In this document: one piece after another, positions 6,963 through 11,957 of the stretch
Position numbering within the stretch: position 1 is the stretch's first letter
Layout: the number at the start of each line of letters is the position of its first letter
Assembly: GCA_946479205.1 (NCBI GenBank)
Contig: CAMLFJ010000041.1
Location: 1-11,957, forward strand
Reading direction: 5' to 3'
DNA from: an uncultured bacterium
GTDB lineage: Bacteria > Methylomirabilota > Methylomirabilia > Rokubacteriales > CSP1-6
Length of the DNA stretch: 11,957 nucleotides
Notes under the pieces: model-generated
Told to the model about the DNA's origin: nothing
Databases searched by the model: none
Seen by the model: only the letters and a program-made list of their open reading frames with translations
Program-made: the position numbers and the translations under genes

Positions 6963-7724
6963 TCAGCTCGTGCCCATCTGGGTGCCGCCGTCGATGTTCA
7001 GGTTGGTCCCGTACATGAAGCTGGCCGCTCGGCTCGAGGCGAGGAACAGCACGCCGTTGGCGATCTCCTCGGGCCGGGCCATCCAGCCGAGCGGGATGCT
7101 GCCCACGACGCGCGCCCGCTGCTCGGCGGTGAGGGGGGCGTGCATCGGCGAGTCGATCGGCCCCGGGTTGACGCAGTTGACGCTGACGCCGGTACCGAGC
7201 AGGTCGCGGGCGATGTTGCGGGTGAGCGCGACCACCGCGCCCTTCGACGCGGTGTAGGCCGCGGTGGCGACCCGCCCGCCGCCGCGCGTCACGCTGTCGG
7301 AGCCGATCGTGACGATGCGGCCGCGCTTGAGCGGGACCATCCGCTTGACCGCCTCCTGGATGCAGAAGAAGGTGCCCTTCGTGTTGATGGCGAGCACCCG
7401 GTCCCACTCGTCCTCGGTCATCGCGGCGAGGGGAGCCGAGCTGATGATACCAGCGCAGGTGACCAGGATCTCGACCGGCCCGAACGCCTCGTCGCACTGG
7501 GTGAAGAGGGCGGCGATGTCGTCCCGCCGGGTGACGTCGGTGCGCCGCCACTGGACCTGCGCCCCGAGCTCGGCGGCGGTGCGCTCGAGCCCGGCCTTGT
7601 CGACGTCGCCCAGCACGACGCGCGCGCCCTCGCGCACCAGGCCGCGGGCCACCGCCTGGCCGAGCCCGCTCGCGCCCCCGGTCACCACGGCGACCTTGCC
7701 GTCAAGCCCGAGGAACTCGCTCAT
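6963..7724 (-). CDS. SDR-family NAD-dependent oxidoreductase
   Basis: A 253-residue classical short-chain dehydrogenase/reductase. It shows the dinucleotide motif TGGASGLG (15-22), D40 at the end of beta-2 (favouring NAD over NADP), CAG (90-92, the family's NAG), N114, the catalytic S144, and Y157 with K161 in YTASK. The C-terminus has the typical DGG (245-247). It probably interconverts an alcohol and a ketone or aldehyde, cytoplasmic and likely tetrameric as in the family. It sits 6 nt behind the deacylase-like gene and 3 nt ahead of the ThDP enzyme, so it plausibly oxidises or reduces a product made by them. The start at 7724 fits the family, with CAGGCG just upstream as a modest ribosome site. 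The exact substrate cannot be told from sequence. Confidence 0.95.
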   Translation of the reverse strand: MSEFLGLDGKVAVVTGGASGLGQAVARGLVREGARVVLGDVDKAGLERTAAELGAQVQWRRTDVTRRDDIAALFTQCDEAFGPVEILVTCAGIISSAPLAAMTEDEWDRVLAINTKGTFFCIQEAVKRMVPLKRGRIVTIGSDSVTRGGGRVATAAYTASKGAVVALTRNIARDLLGTGVSVNCVNPGPIDSPMHAPLTAEQRARVVGSIPLGWMARPEEIANGVLFLASSRAASFMYGTNLNIDGGTQMGTS

Positions 7725-7730
7725 CGCCTG

Positions 7731-9404
7731 CTACTCGTAGCTGCGCAGGATGCGGCCCGGCATGGCGCCGCTGTGCTTGCCCTCGTCGTAGAGCTGGGTG
7801 CCCGCCACGAAGACGGCCTTGATGCCCTCGGACTCGGAGATCAGACGCCGGCCGTTGCACGGCAGGTCGTTCACGTAGCGGGGCGCCTTCGCGGTGACCG
7901 TCGCCGGGTCGAACACCACCAGGTCGGCGACCTTGCCCTCCTCCAGCACTCCGCGGTTGGGAATGCCGAACACGGTGGCCGGCACCTGGGTGAGCTTGTG
8001 CACCGCCTTCTCGAGGCTCAGCACGCCGGTCCGCCGCACCCAGAGGTCCAGCAGGGCGGTGGCGTAGCCCACGTCGCAGATGACGTCCACGTGCGCGCCG
8101 CCGTCGGAGAGCCCGACCAGGCAGCGATCGTCGGCGATCAGCCGCTCGACGCCCGCCGGATCGAAGTTGAACGTGGAGGACTGGAAGCGGGTCGCCAGGT
8201 CGTCGGCCAGGCCGAGGTCGAAGTAGGCGTCGACCGGGCGCTTGCCCTGGCTCGCCGCGATCTCCTCGAGGGTGCGTCCCACGTTGGCGGCCAGCTCGGG
8301 CCGGCCCACCTCGAGCACGCGCATCTGCCCCCACATGTGCGCGCGTCGCCGGCTCTCCAGCTCCTGCTGGAAGGCGTCGCGGAACGCGGGATCCCGGTAC
8401 ATCGCGATCTTCTCGGCTTCCGGCCGGTTGAACGCCTTCTGCCAGGACACGAAGGACCCGAACATGGTCGGGTTGCGAAGATCGCCCTGGCTCATGATCG
8501 GCCGTGGGGTGATCTGCGGGATCGCCTGCTTCACCAGATCGCCGAGCTTGGCGAAGGTCTGGTCGTGGAAGTCGGGCTGGCCCGGATGGGCGAAGAGGGC
8601 GAGCCAGGTCACCGGCCGCCCGCTCGCCTGGGTGATCTGCCGCAGGAGCTCGACGTCCTCGTCGCTGACCGCATACATCCCGCCGGAGTTCAGGATCATC
8701 TCGATCGCCCCGCGCCCCACGTCGTGAAGGCCCCGCACAACGCCGACCAGCTCCTCGCGGCTGGCGTTGCGGCAGGCCAGGGGCCGTCCCTGGTAGCCCA
8801 CGTGGTTGCGGGAGGTGGTGGTGCTGAAGCCGAACGCGCCGGCCTCCATCGCCTCGCGGAGGAGCCGACGCATGACAGCGATCTCCTCGGCGGTGGCCGC
8901 CCGCTCGAACGAGGCCTCGCCCATCACGTAGTGACGGAGCGGGGTGAACGCCACCAGGCCGGCCACGTTGATGCCGAGCCCGCGGCGGTCCACCGCGTCG
9001 AGGTACTGGCCGTAGCTCTCCCACTGCCAGTCGATGCCCGCCTTCATGACGTCGTAGGGGATGGCCTCGACGTTGACCAGGTCCTGCATCAGGATCTCGC
9101 GCGTCTCGGGCTTCACCGGGGCCACGCCGACGCCGCAGTTGCCCATGACCACGGTGGTCACGCCGTGCCACGGCGAGCAGGTGACGAGCGGGTCCCAGGC
9201 GAGCTGGGCGTCGTAGTGCGTGTGGGGATCCACGAAGCCCGGCGCGAGGACGAGGCCGGCCGCGTCGATCACCCGCGCCGCGGTCTGGCCATTCTTCGGG
9301 CCGACGAACCGGATGACCCCGTCCTTCACCCCGAGCTCGCCCATGAAGGTCGGCGCGCCCGTCCCGTCGCAGATCCGCGCGTTCCTGATCAGAAGATCGA
9401 GCAT
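7731..9404 (-). CDS. N-acyl-D-amino-acid deacylase-like amidohydrolase (D-aminoacylase family, divergent)
   Basis: A 557-residue amidohydrolase of the D-aminoacylase type (COG3653). N-terminal beta-sandwich (about 1-55), metal motif HTHYD (H61, H63), GNCG with C90 (the Cys ligand of D-aminoacylases) and GLSDGGAH with D434 (the conserved Asp). The C-terminus (GVLEEGKVADLVVFDP) closes the sandwich. The two histidines usually found as THMR and ISHxK are not evident: the matching stretches read EMILNSGG (235-242) and VTWLALF (265-271). The metal site is therefore altered, and D-amino-acid deacylation is only a guess. The ATG at 9404 is chosen over an in-frame one at 9449 because GGGGAG lies 5 nt upstream and it starts the conserved MLDLLIRNA. 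First gene of a three-gene operon. Confidence 0.9.
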   Translation of the reverse strand: MLDLLIRNARICDGTGAPTFMGELGVKDGVIRFVGPKNGQTAARVIDAAGLVLAPGFVDPHTHYDAQLAWDPLVTCSPWHGVTTVVMGNCGVGVAPVKPETREILMQDLVNVEAIPYDVMKAGIDWQWESYGQYLDAVDRRGLGINVAGLVAFTPLRHYVMGEASFERAATAEEIAVMRRLLREAMEAGAFGFSTTTSRNHVGYQGRPLACRNASREELVGVVRGLHDVGRGAIEMILNSGGMYAVSDEDVELLRQITQASGRPVTWLALFAHPGQPDFHDQTFAKLGDLVKQAIPQITPRPIMSQGDLRNPTMFGSFVSWQKAFNRPEAEKIAMYRDPAFRDAFQQELESRRRAHMWGQMRVLEVGRPELAANVGRTLEEIAASQGKRPVDAYFDLGLADDLATRFQSSTFNFDPAGVERLIADDRCLVGLSDGGAHVDVICDVGYATALLDLWVRRTGVLSLEKAVHKLTQVPATVFGIPNRGVLEEGKVADLVVFDPATVTAKAPRYVNDLPCNGRRLISESEGIKAVFVAGTQLYDEGKHSGAMPGRILRSYE

Positions 9405-9409
9405 GGCGT

Positions 9410-9415
9410 CTCCCC
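9410..9415 (-). promoter_or_regulatory. Shine-Dalgarno GGGGAG of the deacylase-like gene
   Basis: On the minus strand GGGGAG is followed by ACGCC and the ATG at 9404 (5-nt spacer). It supports this start over the in-frame ATG at 9449, which would also fall inside the predicted promoter. Confidence 0.65.
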
Positions 9416-9448
9416 TTTCGGCGGCCTCACCTGGGCCTCGCGGCCTCA

Positions 9449-9477
9449 AGAATGGCCAGTTCGGGTCCCGCGGTCAA
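9449..9477 (-). promoter_or_regulatory. Candidate sigma-70-type promoter of the deacylase-SDR-ThDP operon
   Basis: Minus strand TTGACC (9477-9472; 5 of 6 to the -35 consensus), 17-nt spacer, then CATTCT (9454-9449; 3 of 6 to the -10 consensus). Transcription would begin near 9442, giving a leader of about 38 nt that holds the ribosome site. The -10 is poor, so this is a candidate only. Confidence 0.4.
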
Positions 9478-9632
9478 GACTTCTCCAAGAGGGCACGGTG
9501 GGCGCTTGCGGCCCGCTCCGCGTCCTTGGCTTCCGGTAATCTCTACCGACCCCGGGAAGCTCTGACCCGGCCGCGGCCAAAGATCCCGGCCGCCGCCGCG
9601 CGGAAACACGGACGAATCCGACCGTTCGCCCC

Positions 9633-9648
9633 TGGCACGCCGGATGCT
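9633..9648 (+). promoter_or_regulatory. Candidate sigma-54 (-24/-12) promoter of the BON-domain gene
   Basis: TGGCACG (9633-9639), four bases, then ATGCT (9644-9648). The invariant GG (9634-9635) and GC (9646-9647) are separated by exactly 10 nt, as sigma-54 requires; the -12 element differs from TTGC at one base. Transcription would start near 9659, leaving about 40 nt of leader with the AGGAG ribosome site at 9687-9691. No enhancer site is evident upstream. Confidence 0.55.
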
Positions 9649-9686
9649 CTCCTGATGTTAACCGGCGGTCCGCACCGGACTGTCAA

Positions 9687-9691
9687 AGGAG
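9687..9691 (+). promoter_or_regulatory. Shine-Dalgarno AGGAG of the BON-domain gene
   Basis: AGGAG inside AAAGGAGA, 7 nt before the ATG at 9699; a strong site that fixes the start. Confidence 0.7.
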
Positions 9692-9698
9692 AGCGCGC

Positions 9699-10520
9699 AT
9701 GAGAGCGATCGTGATTGCCATCGTCTTGATCATCCTGGTCGTCGGGGGGGTGCTGATCTACCAGCGGGACGGCGCGACGTCGATCGGTGAAACGCTGCGC
9801 TCGGTCAAGGAATCGTCGCAGGACGCGGCGACCACCTCGAAGGTGAAGACCGCGCTGCTGCTCTCCAAGCACGTCTCTGCGTTCGACGTGAAGGCCAGCA
9901 CGAGCCGGGGCGAGGTGACCTTGGCCGGCGAGGTGCCGAGCGAGGAGACCCGTCGGCTCGCGGCCGCCATCACCCAGGACACGTCCGGGGTCACCGCGGT
10001 CCGCAACAATCTGACCGTGAATCCGGCGGCGCGCGGCAATCAGGACATCGCGCAGCTCGGCGATCGCGTGGCGGATCTCGAGATCAAGACGCTCGTCATC
10101 GATCAGCTCGCGCGGAGCCCGGAGCTGAAGGACCGGACGCTGACGGTCCAGGTCAGCAAGAAGGTCGTGTCGCTGGAGGGGGCGGTCGAGACCCCCGCGC
10201 AGAAGCGCGCGGCCGAGCAGATCGCGCTCCAGACCCCGGGGGTGCAGGGGCTGGCCGGCCAGATCGCGGTGGCCAACGCCGCGGCGGTTCCGGAGACCGC
10301 CGACGACCGGCTGGCCCGGCGGGTCGAGTTCGAGCTCTACTCCACCCGGGCGCTTCCGCAGGGCGTGCAGGTCCGGTCGCAGGATGGGACCGTCAGCCTG
10401 ACCGGCCCCGTCACGTCCCGCGCCGAGAAGCTCCTGGCCGAGCGGGTGACCCAGTCCGTGGACGGCGTGAAGCGCGTGGTCAACAATCTGAGCGCGCCGG
10501 AGGGCGCGGCCGCCCGCTAG
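9699..10520 (+). CDS. Membrane-anchored protein with three BON domains
   Basis: A 273-residue envelope protein. Residues 3-21 are a strongly hydrophobic segment (IVIAIVLIILVVGGVLIY) with one Arg before it, acting as an uncleaved anchor or signal. Three BON repeats follow at about 44-108, 125-193 and 203-265. Each has the beta-strand and Gly signature: GEVTLAGEV (71-79), KVVSLEGAV (155-163) and GTVSLTGPV (230-238), followed by a helix and a V..V.NN-type end in repeats 1 and 3. BON domains are thought to bind phospholipid or stabilise the envelope (OsmY, Kon/YgaU type). The gene is monocistronic: divergent from the catabolic operon and convergent with the gene at 10581. The sigma-54-like element upstream suggests conditional expression. 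Family call firm; the precise role is inferred. Confidence 0.92.
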   Translation: MRAIVIAIVLIILVVGGVLIYQRDGATSIGETLRSVKESSQDAATTSKVKTALLLSKHVSAFDVKASTSRGEVTLAGEVPSEETRRLAAAITQDTSGVTAVRNNLTVNPAARGNQDIAQLGDRVADLEIKTLVIDQLARSPELKDRTLTVQVSKKVVSLEGAVETPAQKRAAEQIALQTPGVQGLAGQIAVANAAAVPETADDRLARRVEFELYSTRALPQGVQVRSQDGTVSLTGPVTSRAEKLLAERVTQSVDGVKRVVNNLSAPEGAAAR

Positions 10521-10561
10521 GGAGCTAGCGGTTCGTGGCGGAGCGATCGTGCGCGCGGATG

Positions 10562-10576
10562 GCGGCGCTTCGCCGC
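10562..10576. terminator. Hairpin between convergent genes
   Basis: GCGGCG, loop CTT, CGCCGC gives a perfect 6-bp G/C stem. It lies in the 60-nt gap between the BON gene (ends 10520) and the leftward gene (ends 10581), where a bidirectional terminator is expected. There is no T-run on either strand, so the assignment rests on position and stem strength. Confidence 0.4.
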
Positions 10577-10580
10577 GAGC

Positions 10581-10940
10581 CTAGTCCCAGGGATGGTCCG
10601 CGGCGTCTTCGGAGCTATCCGGCTGATCCTCGAGCGAATCGGGCGCGGGAGCCGAGAACTCCACCGCCACCTGCCAGAGCGATGCCGGAGGAGGGTCGCC
10701 GAGGCTCGTCGCGAGGTCGGTCGCCTCGCCGAAGGTGAGGATGACCGCCTTGGGCTGCGTGGCGCGCAGGAGCCAGGCTTGCGAAGAGGTCGTCACGAGC
10801 CAGAGCACGGTGTCCGGGAGATAGCTGAGCTTGACCGCCAGCACCTCTCCCTGCTTCAGCAGGGCCTCGCAGAAGGCGCGCGCGCTCGGCCCGAGCCCGT
10901 CGTTCTCCATGACCTCTTGCAACGTGAATACGGTCGACAT
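10581..10940 (-). CDS. Hypothetical protein, 119 residues, acidic C-terminal tail
   Basis: Not recognised. A 119-residue soluble protein with no signal peptide or clear membrane helix. Residues 1-95 look like a small mixed alpha/beta fold: a helix at 16-30, hydrophobic strands around EVLAVKLSY (32-40) and TVLWLVTTSSQAWLLR (44-59), then KAVILTF (64-70). The last 25 residues are Pro/Asp/Glu/Ser-rich and probably disordered. Codon use is G/C-biased at third positions in this frame, supporting a real gene over the antisense ORF. The ribosome site is weak (GAGAC before the ATG). A start at residue 11 is possible, but GAGG would sit only 2 nt from it. It lies 155 nt downstream of the DUF3047 gene on the same strand and converges on the BON gene. 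Confidence 0.7.
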   Translation of the reverse strand: MSTVFTLQEVMENDGLGPSARAFCEALLKQGEVLAVKLSYLPDTVLWLVTTSSQAWLLRATQPKAVILTFGEATDLATSLGDPPPASLWQVAVEFSAPAPDSLEDQPDSSEDAADHPWD

Positions 10941-11058
10941 GTCTCATTCGAAGGCAAGCGGCATGCCACGTCCGGCGGATGGATCATCTCGCCGGAGATC
11001 GGGCGAAAAGGTGCGGCCGGCTGCGGCCATGCCGCGGCGGCAAGCGGTAAGGAATTCC

Positions 11059-11082
11059 GGTCAACCGTCAGAACAGTTGACC
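11059..11082 (-). terminator. Stem-loop just downstream of the DUF3047 gene
   Basis: GGTCAAC (11059-11065) and GTTGACC (11076-11082) are perfect inverted repeats around a 10-nt loop, beginning 13 nt past the DUF3047 stop on the minus strand. A bulged extension adds two G-C pairs. No T-tract follows. It may be a terminator or protective hairpin. The 7-7 dyad with a 10-bp centre could also be an operator for the 10581-10940 gene, but at 118 nt from its start that is less likely. Confidence 0.4.
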
Positions 11083-11095
11083 CGGTTGCGCCCGA

Positions 11096-11794
11096 TCAGC
11101 GCGGTTGCAGCTCGATGCGGCCGAACATGGCCTCGGCCGATGACCGCGTGTCGTTCGTGTCGATGGAGAGCGCCAGCGCGGGCAGCGGCGGCGGCGCCTC
11201 GCCGAACACGCGAAGGTAGTCGTCGGCGACGTTGCGACGCTCGTCGAGCCACTGGCCGAGGCCCTGGTCTCCACGCCGCGCGACGATGAACGTGACCGTC
11301 CCCGTCTTCTGGCTGGGGAGCACCGTGCCGACCGGCAGCGCCGCGTCCCAGACGTAGCCGATCAGGCGCGATCGCACGAAGGCGGGGAAGCGCGGCCAGA
11401 TCGCGAAGATGTGGCCGGTGGCGTCGGAGGTCGCGCGGTTCCGCAGGTCCGCGCCCTGCGGGAGGCTGAGCACGCGCCACTGCCACGCCAGGAACGGCGT
11501 GGCCGCCAGGTCGGCGCGCACCTCCTTCGCGATCGTGGAGTGCTCGCCCGCGCTCTTCATGTGCAGGGCGCGGCGCCCCGCGTGCTCCACCACCGTGAAG
11601 TCGTAGGCGGGATGCCCGCCCGGCGTCTCGTACGTCTGCCAGCCCGGCGGCACGCCCCTCGAGCCGACCGGCGCCTGCCCCCAGTCCTCGACGGGCTCGG
11701 ACGCGCCCGCGCCCCACGCGCGGCCGGGCCGGCCGAGCAGAAGGGCTCCGGCGGCCTGCAGGAACACGCGTCGGCGAAGAGGGTGAGTGGTCAT
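11096..11794 (-). CDS. Tat-exported DUF3047 protein
   Basis: A 232-residue DUF3047-family protein (PF11249), function unknown in the literature I can recall. The N-terminus (LRRRVFLQAAGALLLG, 6-21) is a twin-arginine signal with a likely cut after AWG (26-28). Family features are FLAWQWRV (101-108), LPQGADLRNR (111-120), YVWD (147-150), a Trp/Arg-Asn-rich WLDERRN (182-188), DDYLRVFGE (191-199), DTNDTRSSAEA (212-222) and a closing FGRIEL. The fold is predicted to be a beta-rich, lectin-like sandwich, an inference from sequence character. The only in-frame Met near the signal is at 11794; no Shine-Dalgarno is visible and the leader is short. It is divergent from the M20-type gene across a 42-nt gap, with a hairpin at its 3' end. 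Confidence 0.88.
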   Translation of the reverse strand: MTTHPLRRRVFLQAAGALLLGRPGRAWGAGASEPVEDWGQAPVGSRGVPPGWQTYETPGGHPAYDFTVVEHAGRRALHMKSAGEHSTIAKEVRADLAATPFLAWQWRVLSLPQGADLRNRATSDATGHIFAIWPRFPAFVRSRLIGYVWDAALPVGTVLPSQKTGTVTFIVARRGDQGLGQWLDERRNVADDYLRVFGEAPPPLPALALSIDTNDTRSSAEAMFGRIELQPR

Positions 11795-11798
11795 GGGG

Positions 11799-11829
11799 TT
11801 GGCAGAGCCGCCCGATTGCGAATAGTATA
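11799..11829. promoter_or_regulatory. Compact divergent promoter region
   Basis: Only 42 nt separate the two start codons (11795-11836). Rightward: TTGGCA (11799-11804; 5 of 6 to -35), 18 nt, TAGTAT (11823-11828; 4 of 6 to -10), predicting a start near 11835 and an almost leaderless message. Leftward: TATACT (11829-11824; 5 of 6 to -10) with no good -35, giving a leader of about 22 nt. The two -10 elements overlap on the palindrome GTATAC (11825-11830), so the directions may compete. Confidence 0.45.
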
Positions 11830-11836
11830 CGAGGCC

Positions 11837-11957
11837 ATGACCACCGACTCCGCCCGCACTCGCGCTCTCGTCCAGCAGGCCTGGGACGGCGACATCGTCC
11901 CGGCGCTCACCGAGTACATCCGTATCCCGGCCAAGTCGCCCATGTACGACACGAAGT
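11837..11957 (+). CDS. M20-family metallopeptidase-like protein, N-terminal fragment
   Basis: Only the first 40 residues are visible, and the frame runs off the right edge. The segment ALTEYIRIPAKSPMYD is typical of the N-terminus of M20/ArgE/DapE-type zinc dipeptidases and deacylases (the FL..YI.IPS/A.SP region); the metal ligands lie further downstream, outside the window. ATG at 11837 is preferred: GAGG sits only 2 nt before it, too close for a normal ribosome site, but the predicted transcription start is nearly at the ATG, so it may be read leaderless. It is divergent from the DUF3047 gene. Family assignment rests on this short segment alone; function beyond 'M20-like' cannot be given. 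Confidence 0.6.
   Translation, partial: MTTDSARTRALVQQAWDGDIVPALTEYIRIPAKSPMYDTK

Noticed and set aside
6234..9539. A 1101-codon open frame on the plus strand
   Set aside because: It lies opposite the ThDP enzyme, SDR and deacylase-like genes. Its translation is low-complexity (Arg, Gly, Ala, His, Asp) with no motif, as expected for antisense of G/C-biased codons.
10593..11219. A 208-codon plus-strand frame downstream of the BON gene
   Set aside because: Antisense to the 10581-10940 gene and the DUF3047 end, with no good ribosome site or motif.
1..11957. CRISPR arrays, tRNA or rRNA genes, insertion sequences, phage or defence genes
   Set aside because: I looked on both strands and saw no spaced repeats, tRNA-like cloverleaf, transposase or nuclease motifs; the space is filled by metabolic, signalling and envelope genes.

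Overview
The window is very GC-rich and gene-dense. Eleven protein-coding genes are complete or nearly so, plus one gene running off each edge. Third codon positions are strongly G/C-biased. I see no RNA genes, IS elements, CRISPR arrays or phage genes, and no gene-free stretch reaches 300 bases (the largest is 9405-9698). Metal-dependent amidohydrolases, a thiamine-diphosphate enzyme, an SDR, Tat-exported proteins, a DUF3047 protein and BON domains together suggest an uncultivated, high-GC, diderm soil or subsurface bacterium. The Rokubacteria/Methylomirabilota type fits best, but that is inference from gene content, not a phylogenetic result.

Layout. Nine genes read leftward from 9404 to the left edge. 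First comes a tight three-gene operon: an N-acyl-D-amino-acid-deacylase-like amidohydrolase (7731-9404), an SDR dehydrogenase (6963-7724) and a benzoylformate-decarboxylase-like ThDP enzyme (5301-6959), with gaps of 6 and 3 nt. After 154 nt come a MetE-like zinc protein (4085-5146) and a soluble PAS hybrid histidine kinase (2322-4085), whose stop and start share a base. Next are a 47-residue lipoprotein (2144-2287), a Tat-exported ACMSD-type amidohydrolase (944-2050), and a tandem paralogue of it (1-941) that lost the twin-arginine part of its signal and is cut by the window edge.

Rightward, a membrane-anchored protein with three BON domains (9699-10520) sits behind a good match to a sigma-54 -24/-12 promoter. 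Converging on it are a small unrecognised protein (10581-10940) and a Tat-exported DUF3047 protein (11096-11794). An M20-family peptidase-like gene (11837 onward) is divergent from the latter across only 42 nt.

How the genes may work together. The left block looks catabolic: hydrolysis of amide or ring compounds, 2-keto-acid decarboxylation, NAD-linked oxidation and a methyl/alkyl-transferase-like step. The kinase is translationally coupled to the MetE-like gene, so it may sense something related to that reaction. No substrate can be named. I found no defence system or mobile system. The most notable points are the paralogue pair, the kinase coupling, the two enzymes with altered catalytic positions and the sigma-54-like promoter.
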